The notes beneath the pieces were generated by a model. That model worked only from the letters and a program-made list of their open reading frames with translations, searched no databases and was not told the origin of the DNA. From positions 37,198,501 through 37,262,500 of the forward strand of contig CM060070.1 in the NCBI GenBank assembly GCA_030533445.1: 64,000 nucleotides of DNA. The letters are read 5' to 3'. The translations under genes and the position numbers were made by a program. The stretch comes from Cyprinodon diabolis. Taxonomy: Eukaryota; Chordata; Actinopteri; Cyprinodontiformes; Cyprinodontidae. Each line of letters opens with the position of its first letter. The stretch's first letter is position 1. This document shows, piece by piece, positions 28,987 to 41,704 of this stretch.

Positions 28987-30926
28987 CCATACTGAATGAC
29001 ACAGGCAGTGTCATTCAATCTCTGGCCGGTTTTGTAGTTTTAGTTGGTTTGGTTTCCCTCTGGCCATCTTTAAAAGGCTGGCTGTGCAGTTTTCACTGAT
29101 TTGATGACATCTAAAAGGCGTTCGGTCGCCCTTTTATCCGGTTTTTACTTGTAACATTTTTTTCCCCTTCTCTCTATAATCATGTGCTGCATTTTGTTGG
29201 TATTTCAGATGGACTCCCACTGAGAAATACTCATGTTTTTGGTTGTGATTTGGTAAAATGCAATAAAGACCAAAAGTTAAAGGGGTATAAATACTTTAGC
29301 ATGGTGCTGCAGGCCATGTTTTATTAGTGTTGATAGATGACATCTGAAGTGTTTAGAGATGGTTTTATAACTTTTACCAGCCTGATGCTGTAAATCTGAT
29401 CATGATGTACTCCCACACTGTTGTGATATTAGCCTGTTATAAATGAGAGTCCAAAAATACCAGCAAGCTCCTCCGGCTGTGGAGTTATTCATTTATCCAC
29501 ATCTTTTGCTCTCTGAGATCTTTTACATTTATTTATTTATCTATCTTCTTGGGACATTAACATTCAATGCCAAGTCTTCATCAGACTAATTCAGGCTAAT
29601 TCATTTTGCTGATGATTGTCATCTGACCACATGATGTCAGTGTACACCCTCGGTAGACGAGGGTTAATGCAGGAGCGCTCCACATCACATTCATTCCTCT
29701 CTGCAGCTGTTTGCTTTCCTTGCGGAGCGGGATTTAACCATGTTCTGCTGCTGCCGAACGCCTCCTCTGTGTTTGCTGAAGCAGATGTTTCCAGATCTGT
29801 CAAATAAAACGAGTCAACCAATTTCTAATCACACACTTATTTAGTTACTCTCTTATCTTTTTGTCGAACGCCAGAGCTCAGTCCTTGAAACAACCACAAC
29901 CCTCCCATTTTCCCCCCGATGTGTTTTATTTTCTTGTCTTTTACTCGCTGAGTAAAGAAACAATTCTTTTTAACCTACATTGTTTCCAGACTTTACCCTG
30001 CAGACATTTTTTCCCCCTTATATATCCTCCAAGTGTGCAAATTATCATAAAAAGGACTCATTATTAAGCATCTGTATAGGTATATTTTTTTAGGCTTCTT
30101 TCCAAACTGTCTAGACAAACTCATTATGAGGGAACCATCAAGTTTTTTAATTTTATTTCTGTCTGAAACAGTCGGGTGTGGAGCTTCAGCGGTGATTGCT
30201 TCAGCAGAAGCTGTAAGAAAGGCAAGTAAAAGGTCTAAAATGTGCAGGTAGTTCAACTGTGAACACACCTTTCACCCACCAAAGCAGCTAATTTGTTTAA
30301 ACAGTAGAGGGCGGTGAGTCAGTGCAAACTTCAGCATATTGACATCCACAGCAGTCTTGACAAAGATCCAGCTGTTGCAATGCAGCTCCTTCTGTTTGAA
30401 TTGCATTATGTGGTGACGCATGGTAGAGGATGATGGAGCCAAGCCCTCTGTTAGGTATGTGATCTCAGCCACATAAAAAGGAAGTGATGAATTCTTTACT
30501 TTTCTGAAGTTACTTTGAAAATCTTGGACGGTTGAGGCAAAAGTAGTGTTTAATGTAAAGCGGTGCTGGAAAGAAAATACATAATTTAGCTGCAAACGAT
30601 TGTGAAAACAGCAGGAGTCTATTATTTATCCAAGCTTTAACACGCACATGCATTCACAGAAATCATTCAGGAAGAGTCGTTTATTTGTTGGCTCTCATGA
30701 TTGATTTTAGCTGCTAGATCCTTCTCGCCTGCAGTAAAAGGATTTGGATGACAGAAATAATTTCTGAGCAATAGGAGTATTTAGGAAACTTTTTCAACTT
30801 ATACAAACTACATTTTTAAAGTTTTTTTAAGGTGCATTTGTAAACTACCAGACTAGGCTACAAATTTGCAATGAATTTTAAGAAATTTAAGAATATTAAC
30901 CTGCATGCTTTTAACTTTGTATTATA
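28987..30926 (+). other. Intron 2 DNA, no gene seen
   Basis: AT-rich sequence up to the TA target of the next Tc1 element (30925-30926). Open frames of 60-107 codons (29591-29821, 29993-30268, 30272-30595) have no family resemblance, and no exon boundaries fit them. No repeat with clear ends. Confidence 0.35.
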
Positions 30927-32174
30927 CACTATATTGCCAAAAGTATTTGCTCACCTGCCTTGACTCACATATGAGCTTAAGTGACATCCCGTTCCTAATC
31001 CATAGGGTTCAATATGACGTCGGTCCACCCTTTGCAGCTAGAACAGCTTCAACTCTTCTGGGAAGGCTGTCCACAAGGTTTAGGAGTGTGTTTATGGGAA
31101 TTTTTGACCATTCTTCCAGAAGCGCATTTGTGAGGTCGCACACTGATGTTGGACGAGAAGGCCTGGCTCTCAGTCTCCGCTCTAATTCATCCCAAAGGTG
31201 TTCTATCGGGTTGAGGTCAGGACTCTGTGCAGGCCAGTCAAGTTCATCCACACCAGACTCTGTCATCCATGTCTTTATGGACCTTGCTTTGTGCACTGGT
31301 GCACAGTCATGTTGGAAGAGGAAGGGGCCAGCTCCAAACTGTTCCCACAAAGTTGGGAGCATGGAATTGTCCAAAATGTCTTGGTATGCTGAAGCATTCA
31401 GAGTTCCTTTCACTGGAACTAAGGGGCCAAGCCCAGCTCCTGAAAAACAACCCCACACCATAATCCCCCCTCCACCAAACTTTACACTTGGCACAATGCA
31501 GTCAGACAAGTACCGTTCTCCTGGCAACCGCCAAACCCAGACCCGTCCATCAGATTGCCAGATGGAGAAGCGCGATTCGTCACTCCAGAGAACGCGTCTC
31601 CACTGCTCTAGAGTCCAGTGGCGGCGTGCTTTACACCACCGCATCCGACGCTTTGCATTGCACTTGGTTATGTATGGCTTGGATGCAGCTGCTCGACCAT
31701 GGAAACCCATTCCATGAAGCTCTCTGCGCACTGTTCTTGAGCTAATCTGAAGGCCACATGAAGTTTGGAGGTCTGTAGTGATTGACTCTGCAGAAAGTTG
31801 GCGACCTCTTCGCACTATGCGCTTCAGCATCCGCTGACCCCGCTCCGTCAGTTTACGTGGCCTACCACTTCGTGGCTGAGTTGCTGTCGTTCCCAAACAC
31901 TTCCATTTTCTTATAATACAGCTGACAGTTGACTGTGGAATATTTAGGAGCGAGGAAATTTCACGACTGGATTTGTTGCACAGGTGGCATCCTATCACAG
32001 TTCCACGCTGGAATTCACTGAGCTCCTGAGAGCGACCCATTCTTTCACAAATGTTTGTAAAAACAGTCTGCATGCCTAGGTGCTTGAATTTATACACCTG
32101 TGGCCATGGAAGTGATTGGAACACCTGATTCCAATAATTTGGATGGGTGAGCAAATACTTTTGGCAATATAGTG
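30927..32174 (-). mobile_element. Tc1-like transposon, copy 1 (intact, 1248 bp)
   Basis: Flanked by TA on both sides (30925-30926, 32175-32176), with ends CACTATATTGCCAAAAGTAT and the complement. It is the same length as the element at 48645-49892 and its reverse complement wherever compared. The predicted proteins are identical across the whole transposase, and in four other reading frames, so the nucleotide sequences must be nearly or fully identical. Inverted ends are short (~30 bp), unlike the long IR/DR of the 11658 element, so it is a different Tc1 family. Confidence 0.95.
31009..32040 (-). CDS. Tc1-like transposase (DD34E), intact, copy 1
   Basis: 343 codons from ATG at 32040 ([20 protein letters not shown]), chosen because it opens the helix-turn-helix directly; the open frame continues upstream without a better start. 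An N-terminal HTH ([20 protein letters not shown]) is followed by the hook GRPR at 59-62, a second DNA-binding part, then the catalytic domain. D154 (LWSDESRF), D245 ([10 protein letters not shown]) and E280 ([13 protein letters not shown]) are present, with 34 residues between the last two. It ends KGGPTSY just before the right end of the element. All required residues are present and there is no stop, so this copy could encode active enzyme. It is identical to the copy at 48779. Confidence 0.95.
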   Translation of the reverse strand: MGRSQELSEFQRGTVIGCHLCNKSSREISSLLNIPQSTVSCIIRKWKCLGTTATQPRSGRPRKLTERGQRMLKRIVRRGRQLSAESITTDLQTSCGLQISSRTVRRELHGMGFHGRAAASKPYITKCNAKRRMRWCKARRHWTLEQWRRVLWSDESRFSIWQSDGRVWVWRLPGERYLSDCIVPSVKFGGGGIMVWGCFSGAGLGPLVPVKGTLNASAYQDILDNSMLPTLWEQFGAGPFLFQHDCAPVHKARSIKTWMTESGVDELDWPAQSPDLNPIEHLWDELERRLRARPSRPTSVCDLTNALLEEWSKIPINTLLNLVDSLPRRVEAVLAAKGGPTSY

Positions 32175-32176
32175 TA

Positions 32177-32545
32177 TTTCCAATAAATGACAAACTTTTC
32201 AACAGTTAACAACAAACTATTGATAAGAACAAAAATCAAACCTCACTGTTCACATGCAGACATACTTTATGATTTAAGTACCTTTAAAGTTGAAAAGTCA
32301 GACTCTATTATATTATTGCAAAACGGAAAAGACCATTCAGTGGGCTGTCAGCCAAGGTGGGATAGTCCTTTCCTACATACCAAGAGCCTGGAGGTTAAAC
32401 AAGGTTTTAATATTGAAATGCTATGTAATCATAAGTTAGTAAGTTTATAATAATAATGATTAGAAATACATTTTTAGTTTGTATTATTTATTTCTTATTT
32501 TCTGAGGCTCCAATGACTCTGCCCCCCTTCAATAAACCACTGACT
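32177..32545 (+). other. Intron 2 DNA, no gene seen
   Basis: AT-rich spacer between a Tc1 element and a MITE-like element. An 87-codon open frame (32187-32450) has no recognisable similarity. Confidence 0.35.
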
Positions 32546-33498
32546 AAAGGCTGATTTATACTCGGAAACCAGGTCGCCTGTGTGTGTGTTGCAGTTTGTT
32601 AGGTTTATTCTTTTATACATCATGTGCATTGTTATTTTGTTAGTCAGATTAGACAGAGTAGAAGGCCTTCCTTCACATTGTGGATGTCACAGTGTGTACG
32701 GAGGTCATCTAATCGGGACAGCCTTCGTGTCCTTAAGAATACACAGGATATAGGCACATCTTGGAGCCGGTCTGATAGGAGAGCTATCTGTATCTGTAAC
32801 CCTGAAGCATAGAAGCAAGCTGCATGGAGTTCAAGACATGGATGGCGTGTCAGTTTCTGATACGGCCAGCTCAACATCAACATGATGCAACACATACACC
32901 CATGAGCTATAAGAAGCAGGTGATGACGTTCATCGGGGCTCAAACTTTGCCGGACGCTCGCGGACGTGATTTTTAAAGGCCACAGCTGTGCAAGCTCTAA
33001 GCATATTTTCTCTGTCCTGTAACGACCTGATCTGGAAAAAACTCTGTCATTTTTTACTCCTGTTTTTATAGTCCTTTTATATGGAGTTAAGAGTAGTAAA
33101 TAACTTGCTCCCAGGAAAAGAACCGGTGAGAAGGCCCCCGGGGCGCTACAGCCTTCCTTCCAAGGGGACAAATCCTTCTCATTTCAACAAGTTAATGCAG
33201 ATACGACTCGTGAAGATGGACCAGCTAGAAGAGCGCGATGTGCGGAAACGCCTGGACCCGTTTTCCACCTGGATCCCCGCTCTTTTTCACCCTCATGTCC
33301 CTCCGTTGTCGCATAATCTTGCCCGCACTTCCTCACCGCCTCGGCCGTATTTAGACCCACAGCTTGTTCGTGATTGTCCCTCTTGCGTTGTGGCGTGGAA
33401 TAACATAGCGCAGACCACACTTAAATATTGGGTATAAATAAAAAATATCTGCGACAAGCTCACTGCAACATACTGCTGCTGTGGTATAACCAGCCTTT
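32546..33498 (-). mobile_element. MITE-like element with AAAGGCTGATTTATAC / GGTATAACCAGCCTTT ends
   Basis: It starts AAAGGCTGATTTATACTC and ends GGTATAACCAGCCTTT, an imperfect inverted pair, about 950 bp apart. Its right ~320 bp match the reverse complement of 8005-8330. The central part is unique here. It may be a larger non-autonomous or decayed version of a PIF/Harbinger- or hAT-type transposon; flanking bases do not give a clear duplication. The 175-codon - strand open frame inside has no recognised domain. Confidence 0.6.
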
Positions 33499-36400
33499 AA
33501 GCCTTCTAGAGCCGTTTCTTTAAATACAGCAGCTTCAAATTAAAGTTGCATGCTACTGGGCTGTGCCAAGGCCTGAAGGAAGATCCAAACTGTCACCTTC
33601 AGATGAAAGAAAACTGGTTAGGATGTTAAAATGACGTCTGTCATAAACTGTAAGATGCTGAAACAGCAGCGTCACTGACCTTAATCAAGAGTTTTACACG
33701 GTAAGGCTTAGAGAGCGATGGTAGGAGCCCTTAGAGACAGGCCAAATGCACTCTGGAGAAAATTACTTTAATTAAACTATTCGGCCAGAAAAACAAGATG
33801 GATGTTCAATAACATCAAGATAACTTGTCCAGCAATGTGGTGGTCGCATTGTGCTGTGGGTATCTTTAATAGGGCGACAGATGCACGTGAATAAAGAAAT
33901 AAAAATAATAATCAAAATAATTTAATTTCACAAATCAACAATTACATTTTGTTTTAACTTTTTTTGTGTACTGTGAAGTTTTGATAAACACGAAAACAAA
34001 GAAATACAATCATTAGAGCTGAAAAGCTTAATCAGATTAATTAATTTTTTAAAGAATATGTTGACTATTTTGGTAATTTAAGTGTTGGGAGTAAACACTG
34101 AGACCTGGAGCAAAAAGATTACTAAACTGTTCAACAAAAAGTTTGAATTATTTTTATACATTTTACATTTCAAAGAAAAAAACCTTTGTCTGTAAATCTG
34201 CTCCATCCTGAACTCCTCAATTGAGATAGTTTAAACTTCAACTGGTTCATTTCTTTAACAAGAAAATCCCTCATTATCCACCTTTTGCTACCCAATTATT
34301 GATTGAAGACAGATTCAACTGTTTGTTTAAATGGCTTAATAACTAATAGTAACTTATCATTATTATATAATTATGAAGAAAAAATATAGTTTTGTGGATT
34401 TTCCAGGAAGTTCCAGAAGATATAATCAAACTGGAAGTGCAATAACTGTACCGTGAGGTAGTGTCTGTAAGTAGGTCCAGGGGGACAAATATTGGTATCA
34501 ACTGAGTTAAAAAAATCTCGGCCAAAACTCCAATATTGTGCACCTAGCGCAATTAAATATTATTTAATATTAATATTATTTTGAAGAATGTTAATTAACT
34601 AAAGCTTGTGTAGACGTGTATCCTCAGCAGTGCACATACTTAATTCAAACAATTATTCATACTTCTGAATTTGCTTCAGATTTTATCCAAGCATTTTTGT
34701 CTTATGTTTGCATTGGTTCTCCATTCCGCTTATTTTAAGGATGCTAAAAGTTTAGATGTAAAACTAGCTGGCTAACCAGAATTCTGTCTAAGCAAAACTG
34801 TCTGAACTTCTCACTTTGTTTAAATCCGTATCTAACTTTGTGAAAACGTTACTATAAATCACCATGGGTTTTTCTGTAACCAATACCTAAATATCAAACC
34901 AATAAACTGTTATAAATCGAATGTTATTTTCACAAAGTCACACCTTCACATGGAGCTTTTTTTTAGTGAAAACCTTATTGAACACATTTACATTTATCCA
35001 GTATCTGATGCTGAAGCAGAAATTGAACTTTATTAATCTCACAATGGAGAAATGAATTCTCTGCATTAAACTCATCCCCTTCTGGGAGCAATGGTCTGCC
35101 ACTATGTGGCTCCCGTGTATCGGGCGTGGCCCTGATCCAGCACTAAAATGGTGGTATCTGTATCGGCGAATACCAACAAATAGGGCACCGATACCATTTT
35201 GAGAGCCAAAAGTTTCTTCAACTATTGTCACCCATTCCTGGTAGGCAATACTAAAAGTTCTACTGGATTCACTTTGTATTAGTCTTTTTCCTGCTTCACA
35301 AAGGTAGGCAGCAGCTTGACAAAGCCATGATGGAAATTATTTTACATCCAGGTAGTATGCAGTTCTTCATATATACACACACACATCAGTTTCAAACAGA
35401 TGGTATCTGTATGATATCGGTATTAGCCAATACTGCACAGCCAGGTATCTGGTTTCTGTATCGGGGCCAAAAAATGGCATCGGCACAACACACATTTTTT
35501 CTATACTGTAGTTATTTTCATGTTTTTTTTTTGTTTGTTTTTTTTACTTTGTTCCTAGCCCTTTGAGATAGGCTACCAATATCAAGTGCACAAAAATATC
35601 AACTTTAAATGTTATTATTTTTTAAGTATTTATTCTCCACGATTACCTCCAACTTTATGGCTTAGATCCTCATCTTTCTTTTAATGCCAATCTCAAACTG
35701 CCTGTATAACACCCAGTCCCCTCGTTTATATAAGGTGGCACTGAACCAGTGTGCACATCTTAACAATAGCAAAGCAATCTTTGTAATTACCCCACAATAT
35801 TCCCAGTTATTGCACATGCAAAAGAAAAGCAAAAAAACAATTGCTATACGAGTTAAAACCAGCATGTCCTCGTCTCAGACACTTCAAGCATGGCCAATAG
35901 GTTCATTGCTGGCCTGCCCATACTTCAGCAGATCAAATAAAAGCCATAAATAAAATTATATTAAATCTTTATTTTATGATGATACTTCCTTGTTTCAATA
36001 TGAAACCAAAACTGGTATAGTAAAAAGAGGGGTTTGTGCTTGCACATGTTTTATTTTGTTCCGAGTGGTACTGTTTACGGATCATGTTAACAAGGTAATT
36101 CTACACATTGTGCAGCTGTGCAACAGACTCTGTACAAATAAAATAAATCGTCGCAAAATAAACCAGCAACAGAAACTTCCTGAAGTTTCTATTATACTTT
36201 CAGAGCAGTTATTAATTTACATTTTTGGGCAAAGGTAAATAAATTCACTGACTGAATCCACAATGTTTTTCTTCTTTAATTCCAGTGGAGCTGAATCAGG
36301 CTTCAATCTTTCCAGGAATGTTAGTCCGTGGGCAATGTTAGTTTAATGGGGAAGAATGTGCAATGCTGCATGTCTTCTTCTTTGCACCTACACAACATGA

Positions 36401-39400
36401 GTAAATGTCCATATGGGGAAACATTATTGCACTTAACTTGTATATGAAACCTCCTAACTGATACATAGATGGAATCATAACTCCAGGGACTGGCTGTACT
36501 GGTTGAGCTGGGTCAACTGTGGGGGGAGAAAAGCCAGGCAATGTTTTTTTTTTTAATTAAATTTTCTTAACGGTGAAGCCAAAATAGTTTTGTTTTGCTC
36601 TTAATGATCTTATCTTTTTATTGGATCAACTACATATGAGGAAATGCACACATAAATAACTTGGAGGATTTATGACTTTTTCCAAAGGTGACTCCATTCA
36701 GTCAGGTCTTCAAACCTTTGCTTTATTGCTCTCCCTGTGAACAAGATCTCTGATATAAAACCATATCTTTACTTTGACTTACTTTTTTTTCTTCATATTT
36801 GGCTCATGTCTTATCTGCTAACATGGGCAACCCAGCTGATGACCAATGCTGATCAGGATAGGTAGGTGTTGGAATCATTCTGTTTGTGTACACAGACGTT
36901 AGTAAGGACAAAGAAGTACATGAAAACAGAGGAAAACTTCCATTGAAAGGTATGTGTTCAACTGATTAAAATGTAACTCAACAGCTTTTCTGTTGGATAG
37001 AAACACACTATTTCAATACATTCTTGGATTTTTTTCCTGTATAACAGATTAGGGGAAGGGAGTACATGATTATTATGTTTATTATCTCACATTTTCTATA
37101 TATGAAACAAGCTTTTCTCAGTAAAACTTAACTAGAAAAGCACTCAGAGCTCAGACTTTTGCCAAGAAGCAAATTTTGCCCCATATTGTAACCTACACCT
37201 ATAGCTTTAACTCACACATGATCTGGATCATTACCAGATTTTAATGGATTGTTCCCTGGCATAAGGTGCACCTCTGGTTAAAAAAAGAAAAAAAAAAGAA
37301 AAACCCCTTCATAGGTTTTCAATTGATCCTGCTAACAAACCAACAACGTTCCCTTTTTTGGTGTTCTTGTCCTAATTGCTTTCTCTTCATCCTCAGACTT
37401 TTTGAGTTCAATATAATGACATACAGCTCTGCTTGCATGAGGCATACGTCCAAACTGCAGAGCTTCTGTACTCTGCTTTTTCCCATGATGGTAATAATTG
37501 CCAACAGCCTGCAGCCATAGTATTATGGTTTCTTTTCTGCAGTAGCATGGTCACAAGTTTAAGGCTTCATGGGATGCATAAGCAGCTATGTCATGAATAA
37601 TGTAAACAGACCTTACCCTTTCCTTTGTTTTTCCAGTTCCTCCCCACCTTTCTTCTTCTTTTCAGCCTTTCACATCTTGAATGTGTGGATGGTTGACAAA
37701 CCTGCAGGTGCTGTTGAGCAATCGGATCAGATTTGTTTTGAGCTTTTAAAACCCCGTTGGAAACCTGCCATAAAATCTGAAACCTGCTTGATATTTATCT
37801 TTTATGTTGACTTATGAGGCTTAATGCCTGCAAAGACCAGGAAGCCACTTTTCCTCCTTTAACCCCATGATTTAAATACTGAATGGTTGCTTTGCTAGTA
37901 AAACAGTGTTATAGGAAAGGTTAGTGATAGATTTTATGCATTTGGGCCCATTTGGATGTGGTTTCTGTAACCTGGCCGTATACGATATCAGTGACTGTAT
38001 CCAGCCAAGGTGCAGTGAAAGTCCTAACCCCAGTTCTGCCACATAAACAGGGGAAGGTAGTAAAGCCTCTGGCTGAAAAGCCCAGCCCTGCTCTACCTGT
38101 TTGGGCCGGTCCCTCTCTTAGGGATAGCTTACCTCTGGAATTCAGCAAAGCTTTTTTTTATATATATATTCCCATTGATTGGAAAGAAATGGCTGTACAC
38201 TCCTACAAAAGGACAGTGTGTACAAACGTAACTCCGCCATCCTTCACCGCTTTTGCTGAAACACAATCGGCCTTTCATGCACAACTTTGCTTTTGTGCTG
38301 CCTTTTTTATTTTGTTTTAGGTTTTGTCAGCCTTCCTTCCTATTCTCCCCGCATTATATTTGCTCTGGGGGGGAGGTGAGGGGGCACAAAATGTTCAGCG
38401 GCAGCAGCATTGTGAATACAGGGCATGATGATTGCATTAGGATTTCAGCCCCTCCCTGCCGTCGTGACATATCAACAGCCTCAGGTGTTTAATTCTGGTT
38501 GGCAGGAAGGGAACTGTTGCACAAGGCATGTTGTAAGAAGAATGACAGGTCATAAAGAACCTCATAACGGCATTGAGAAATGGCTTTCATTCTCATTTTT
38601 ATTTGTCTTTGTCAGCAATCTAAAATATTTATTCGACTAAGGCTCAGACCACAAACTTAAACAAGCTGTTCAGTTGTTCAGCATCCAGAAATACGTTACA
38701 TCTAACATTTCTACTAATTTATTAGTCATTGAGCTTAGTAAAAATGTTTATCTTTATATAATATAATCTCCTGAAAGCCATTCCTTTCTTTCAGGTTTTT
38801 TTGTTGCCATTGAAGTTTCTCTGCTCGCAAAAAAAACTCTACATTCAGTGCTTTGCAAAATCACTTGTTCCCTTAGATATGTTCCCAACTTTGTTTTTTG
38901 TTTTTTTTGTCACCCTTAAAAGTTTCAAACATTAAGCAGGTCTTGGCTTTTGACGAAAATGAACAGTCATTTCACAATGCAGTTTTCAACTAATGAGGAT
39001 TTCATTTATGTGTGAGCAAAAAAAAAATCTCTTAACCACTTGTACAAAAAATATCTGTTTGATAAGTAACATTTTTGTGTAGTTTCATTGGTTTGACTTA
39101 AGCCTGATTACTCTCATATCAGAAGAAACAAAAAAAATGACTGAAAATGAACCTGAAAACATGAAGTAGGCTAAAAGATAAAAAAGCAAAACATCACACC
39201 CTGGTCTAAAGAAATTCAACAACAGACAAGACTGCAAATTATCTAGCTGTGTTTTTATGGACTATCAACTTGTGCAATTGAATTTCCAAAATAATTTTGC
39301 TAAATTCTGTGTTCAGTCTAATGTGGACGGAAGTCAAGAGTTCGTGCGCCATGTTTTGACCTCCTGGAGCACCACTCCTTGAAGCACTGACATGCCTTAA

Positions 39401-39578
39401 GTGTGTCTAAACAGCCAGATGCTGGAGTTGGAAAATCTGAACTTTTGCAGCTCAATGTGGCATATCAACCAATCAGAGAAGCTGATTTAGGAGCTGTCTG
39501 CATCCAAGCCGTGATCTCTCCTCCTGCAGAGCTGTCTACATAAAACCCATCAAAAATAAGGATACTGTATATAAAAAG
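33499..39578 (+). other. Intron 2 DNA, long stretch without a supported gene
   Basis: AT-rich. Fragments with TATCTGTATCGG, GATACCA and ATCGGTATTAGCC around 35090-35180 and 35400-35480 look like decayed hAT-type MITE pieces related to the element at 39579. A purine/pyrimidine-rich GC island near 38380-38520 (GGGGGGAGGTGAGGGGGCAC, then CAGCCCCTCCCTGCC) is unexplained. Several 60-122-codon open frames lack family resemblance. No exon of the host gene was found, and none is needed because exons B and C join in phase. Confidence 0.4.
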
Positions 39579-40262
39579 TAGGGATGCACGATATTGGGAT
39601 TTTTGCCGATATCCGATATGCCGATATTTTAAAACTCATGTAGCCGATAACCGATATCGATACTGATGTTAAAGCTGGACAAAAATAAGTAGTCATTGAA
39701 AATAGCAGTTTTGTTATCCATTTCTGACACTTTGAAAAATAAAATACTCAAATATATTTTCATATGCTGATATCAAATAGATTTTTTAAAACGCGGTATC
39801 GATCTATTTTACTTTCAAAATCTCGTGAAATTTCATTGTTCTGTTACAAACTCTCGTGATATTTTGCAAATTCTTGCGAGATTTTGTTAGTAAAATAGAT
39901 CGATACCGCGTCAATATATCAACATATAAAAATATGGCAAAATTTCATTAATTTTTGGGGGATTTCGTAGCATAACGATGACATATAGCAATATTTCATT
40001 TGTAAAAGAGATTGATATGGTGTTTTTAAATGGCGATATGGTGATATTTTAATGTATCAATATTTTTTCTGTCGTCTTTAGAAGTTTTTAGGTCTGTAAA
40101 AAAAGTTTTTGAGGAAGAAGAAGAAGTAGTATTTTTTTTTTTTTAGACTTTAGAAACTCAGAAGCTGATAAAATATCGGTGGGGTGGCCAATGTCCGATA
40201 TTCAGTTTTAAGGCCGATACAGGCCGATACCGATAGGGGGCCGATTATATCGTGCATCCCTA
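39579..40262. mobile_element. hAT-type MITE with TAGGGATGCACGATAT ends and 8-bp duplication
   Basis: Inverted ends TAGGGATGCACGATAT and ATATCGTGCATCCCTA. Flanking 8-mers ATAAAAAG (39571-39578) and ATATAAAG (40263-40270) agree at seven of eight bases, as expected for a hAT target duplication. The interior is rich in CCGATAT repeats, and a 23-bp perfect inverted pair sits inside (39789-39912). No transposase. Confidence 0.9.
39789..39912. repeat. Internal inverted repeat within the hAT-type MITE
   Basis: ACGCGGTATCGATCTATTTT at 39791 is repeated as its exact complement AAAATAGATCGATACCGCGT ending near 39910. Between them are variants of CTCGTGA/TATTTTG and TTCTTGCGAGATTTTG, themselves partly inverted. 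The unit could be a small element nested in the MITE. Confidence 0.65.
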
Positions 40263-41144
40263 ATATAAAGAAGTTACAATTCACTAAAGTTAAAATGAAA
40301 AGCCAGGATCATGTTAGTTTTTCATGTAGAAGGAAAATGAGTGCTTTGATCACTAAAATATTTCCTGGAACAAAAAACAGACAAAAATCATAGTCAACCA
40401 GACCAACAGAACTTATACCTACATTACCATAAAATGTCAAAACATACCAGTGAAATATTTACATTTTTACGATCTGATACCTGCGGTTTAGTTTTTGGGC
40501 ACCTCTTTGACACATGAAACGTGTTCTGTGTGAACGCAGCATAAAGGAAACTCGTCGATGATGAAAAAAGTGTTTTTGTTTTTATTTCAATATGTTTTAT
40601 ACTAGAAAGAGGTTGTCTGCTTTTTGCCTGTATTGACATTGGTATATTTTGGAAAACGGCAATGAAAACACTTTTTCCACATCACGAGTGTCGCAGGATC
40701 TAGAAATGAGACCTTACTACAAGAAAATATGTTTGATTTTTTTTGTAAACAAATGTATTTAAATCTGATTTTTAATTGTATTTCTTACTAAATAAAACAT
40801 TGTAAGGGTAAAATGGTGTTGTTTTTGACATTAGCACTACATTGGCAAAGTTAGGCGCACATTTGTAATGGAAACAACAGTTGGCATCTATAGAAGAAAA
40901 GTAGCAAAGCCATATCTAAGGGTGAGCCATCATCCAAATATTGTCATGGTTTTGGTTCTGTTCAAGTTTTATCTCTGAGTTTTCATTGGTCTTATTTCCA
41001 TTTTTGTGTTTTAGTTATTTTTGATTGTATTTGCGTTCTTAGATATTTCTTGTTTGCCCTCATGTGTCAGTCTCCTTTTTCCTAGCTCCCTTCTTGCCTC
41101 CTCTGTTCACACCTGCTTCCAGTCTGCTAATAACCCTAGTCTTT
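40263..41144 (+). other. Intron 2 DNA, no gene seen
   Basis: AT-rich spacer between two MITEs. No gene, RNA or clear repeat recognised. Confidence 0.35.
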
Positions 41145-41704
41145 GGCTACGTTCAAACTGCAGGCCTTGAGGCTCAATTCCGATTGCGAAATCCGATTTT
41201 TTTTTTGCGTTGCCGTTCATATTTCCAGATATATGCGACTTGTATGTGATCTGTGTGAACTGCAGTCATACAACGCAATTGTCCCGCATGTGCAGTAGAG
41301 GATGCACTGACGTCACAGGCCAACGTGCTCTATGTTTACAGAAGTAAACATGGATAATAGCGCTGGAGCGCACCTAGCAGTCTTTTGCAACCATAAAAAC
41401 TCAATCTTTTTACATGGTTAAACATAAATACTGCTCTCAGCATCATCGTCCGCCATGGTTGTTTTTCTTGCCGCTTCTGCGTAGTAAGACGCAGAATATT
41501 GAGCTTTGTCGGGTATTAATGACAATGGCTGTTCAGACACAGGTCGCATTTGAAAAGATCCGATTCGTATCGGATTCAGGACCACATAGCCAAGTGGCCT
41601 GGGTCGGATTGGAAAAAATCGGATCTGTGTTGTTCAGACTGCCATGAAAAGATCAGATCCAGGTCGCATATGGGCAAAAAAATTGGTTTGGGTTGAACGT
41701 AGCC
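41145..41704 (-). mobile_element. MITE with GGCTACGTTCA ends, second copy, inverted
   Basis: 560 bp, starting GGCTACGTTCAAACTGCAG and ending GTTGAACGTAGCC. The reversed sequence matches 2374-2948 in order: TTTTTTTGCCCATATGCGAC, GGATCTGATCTTTTCATGGC, CCGATACGAATC. Similarity is uneven and parts of the centre differ. Open frames across it (41414-41647 +) mirror the - strand frame of the first copy and are not genes. Confidence 0.7.

Noticed and set aside
30905..31745. 270-codon and smaller + strand frames, repeated at 49074-49932 on the - strand
   Set aside because: They are antisense shadows of the two Tc1 transposases. They were useful only as evidence that the two copies are identical.
32644..33171. 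175-codon - strand frame as a host gene
   Set aside because: It sits inside a MITE-like element, has no recognised domain, and lacks initiation or splice support.
36338..36541. Proline-rich 67-codon - strand frame
   Set aside because: Short, no family resemblance, inside a large intron without exon borders that fit.
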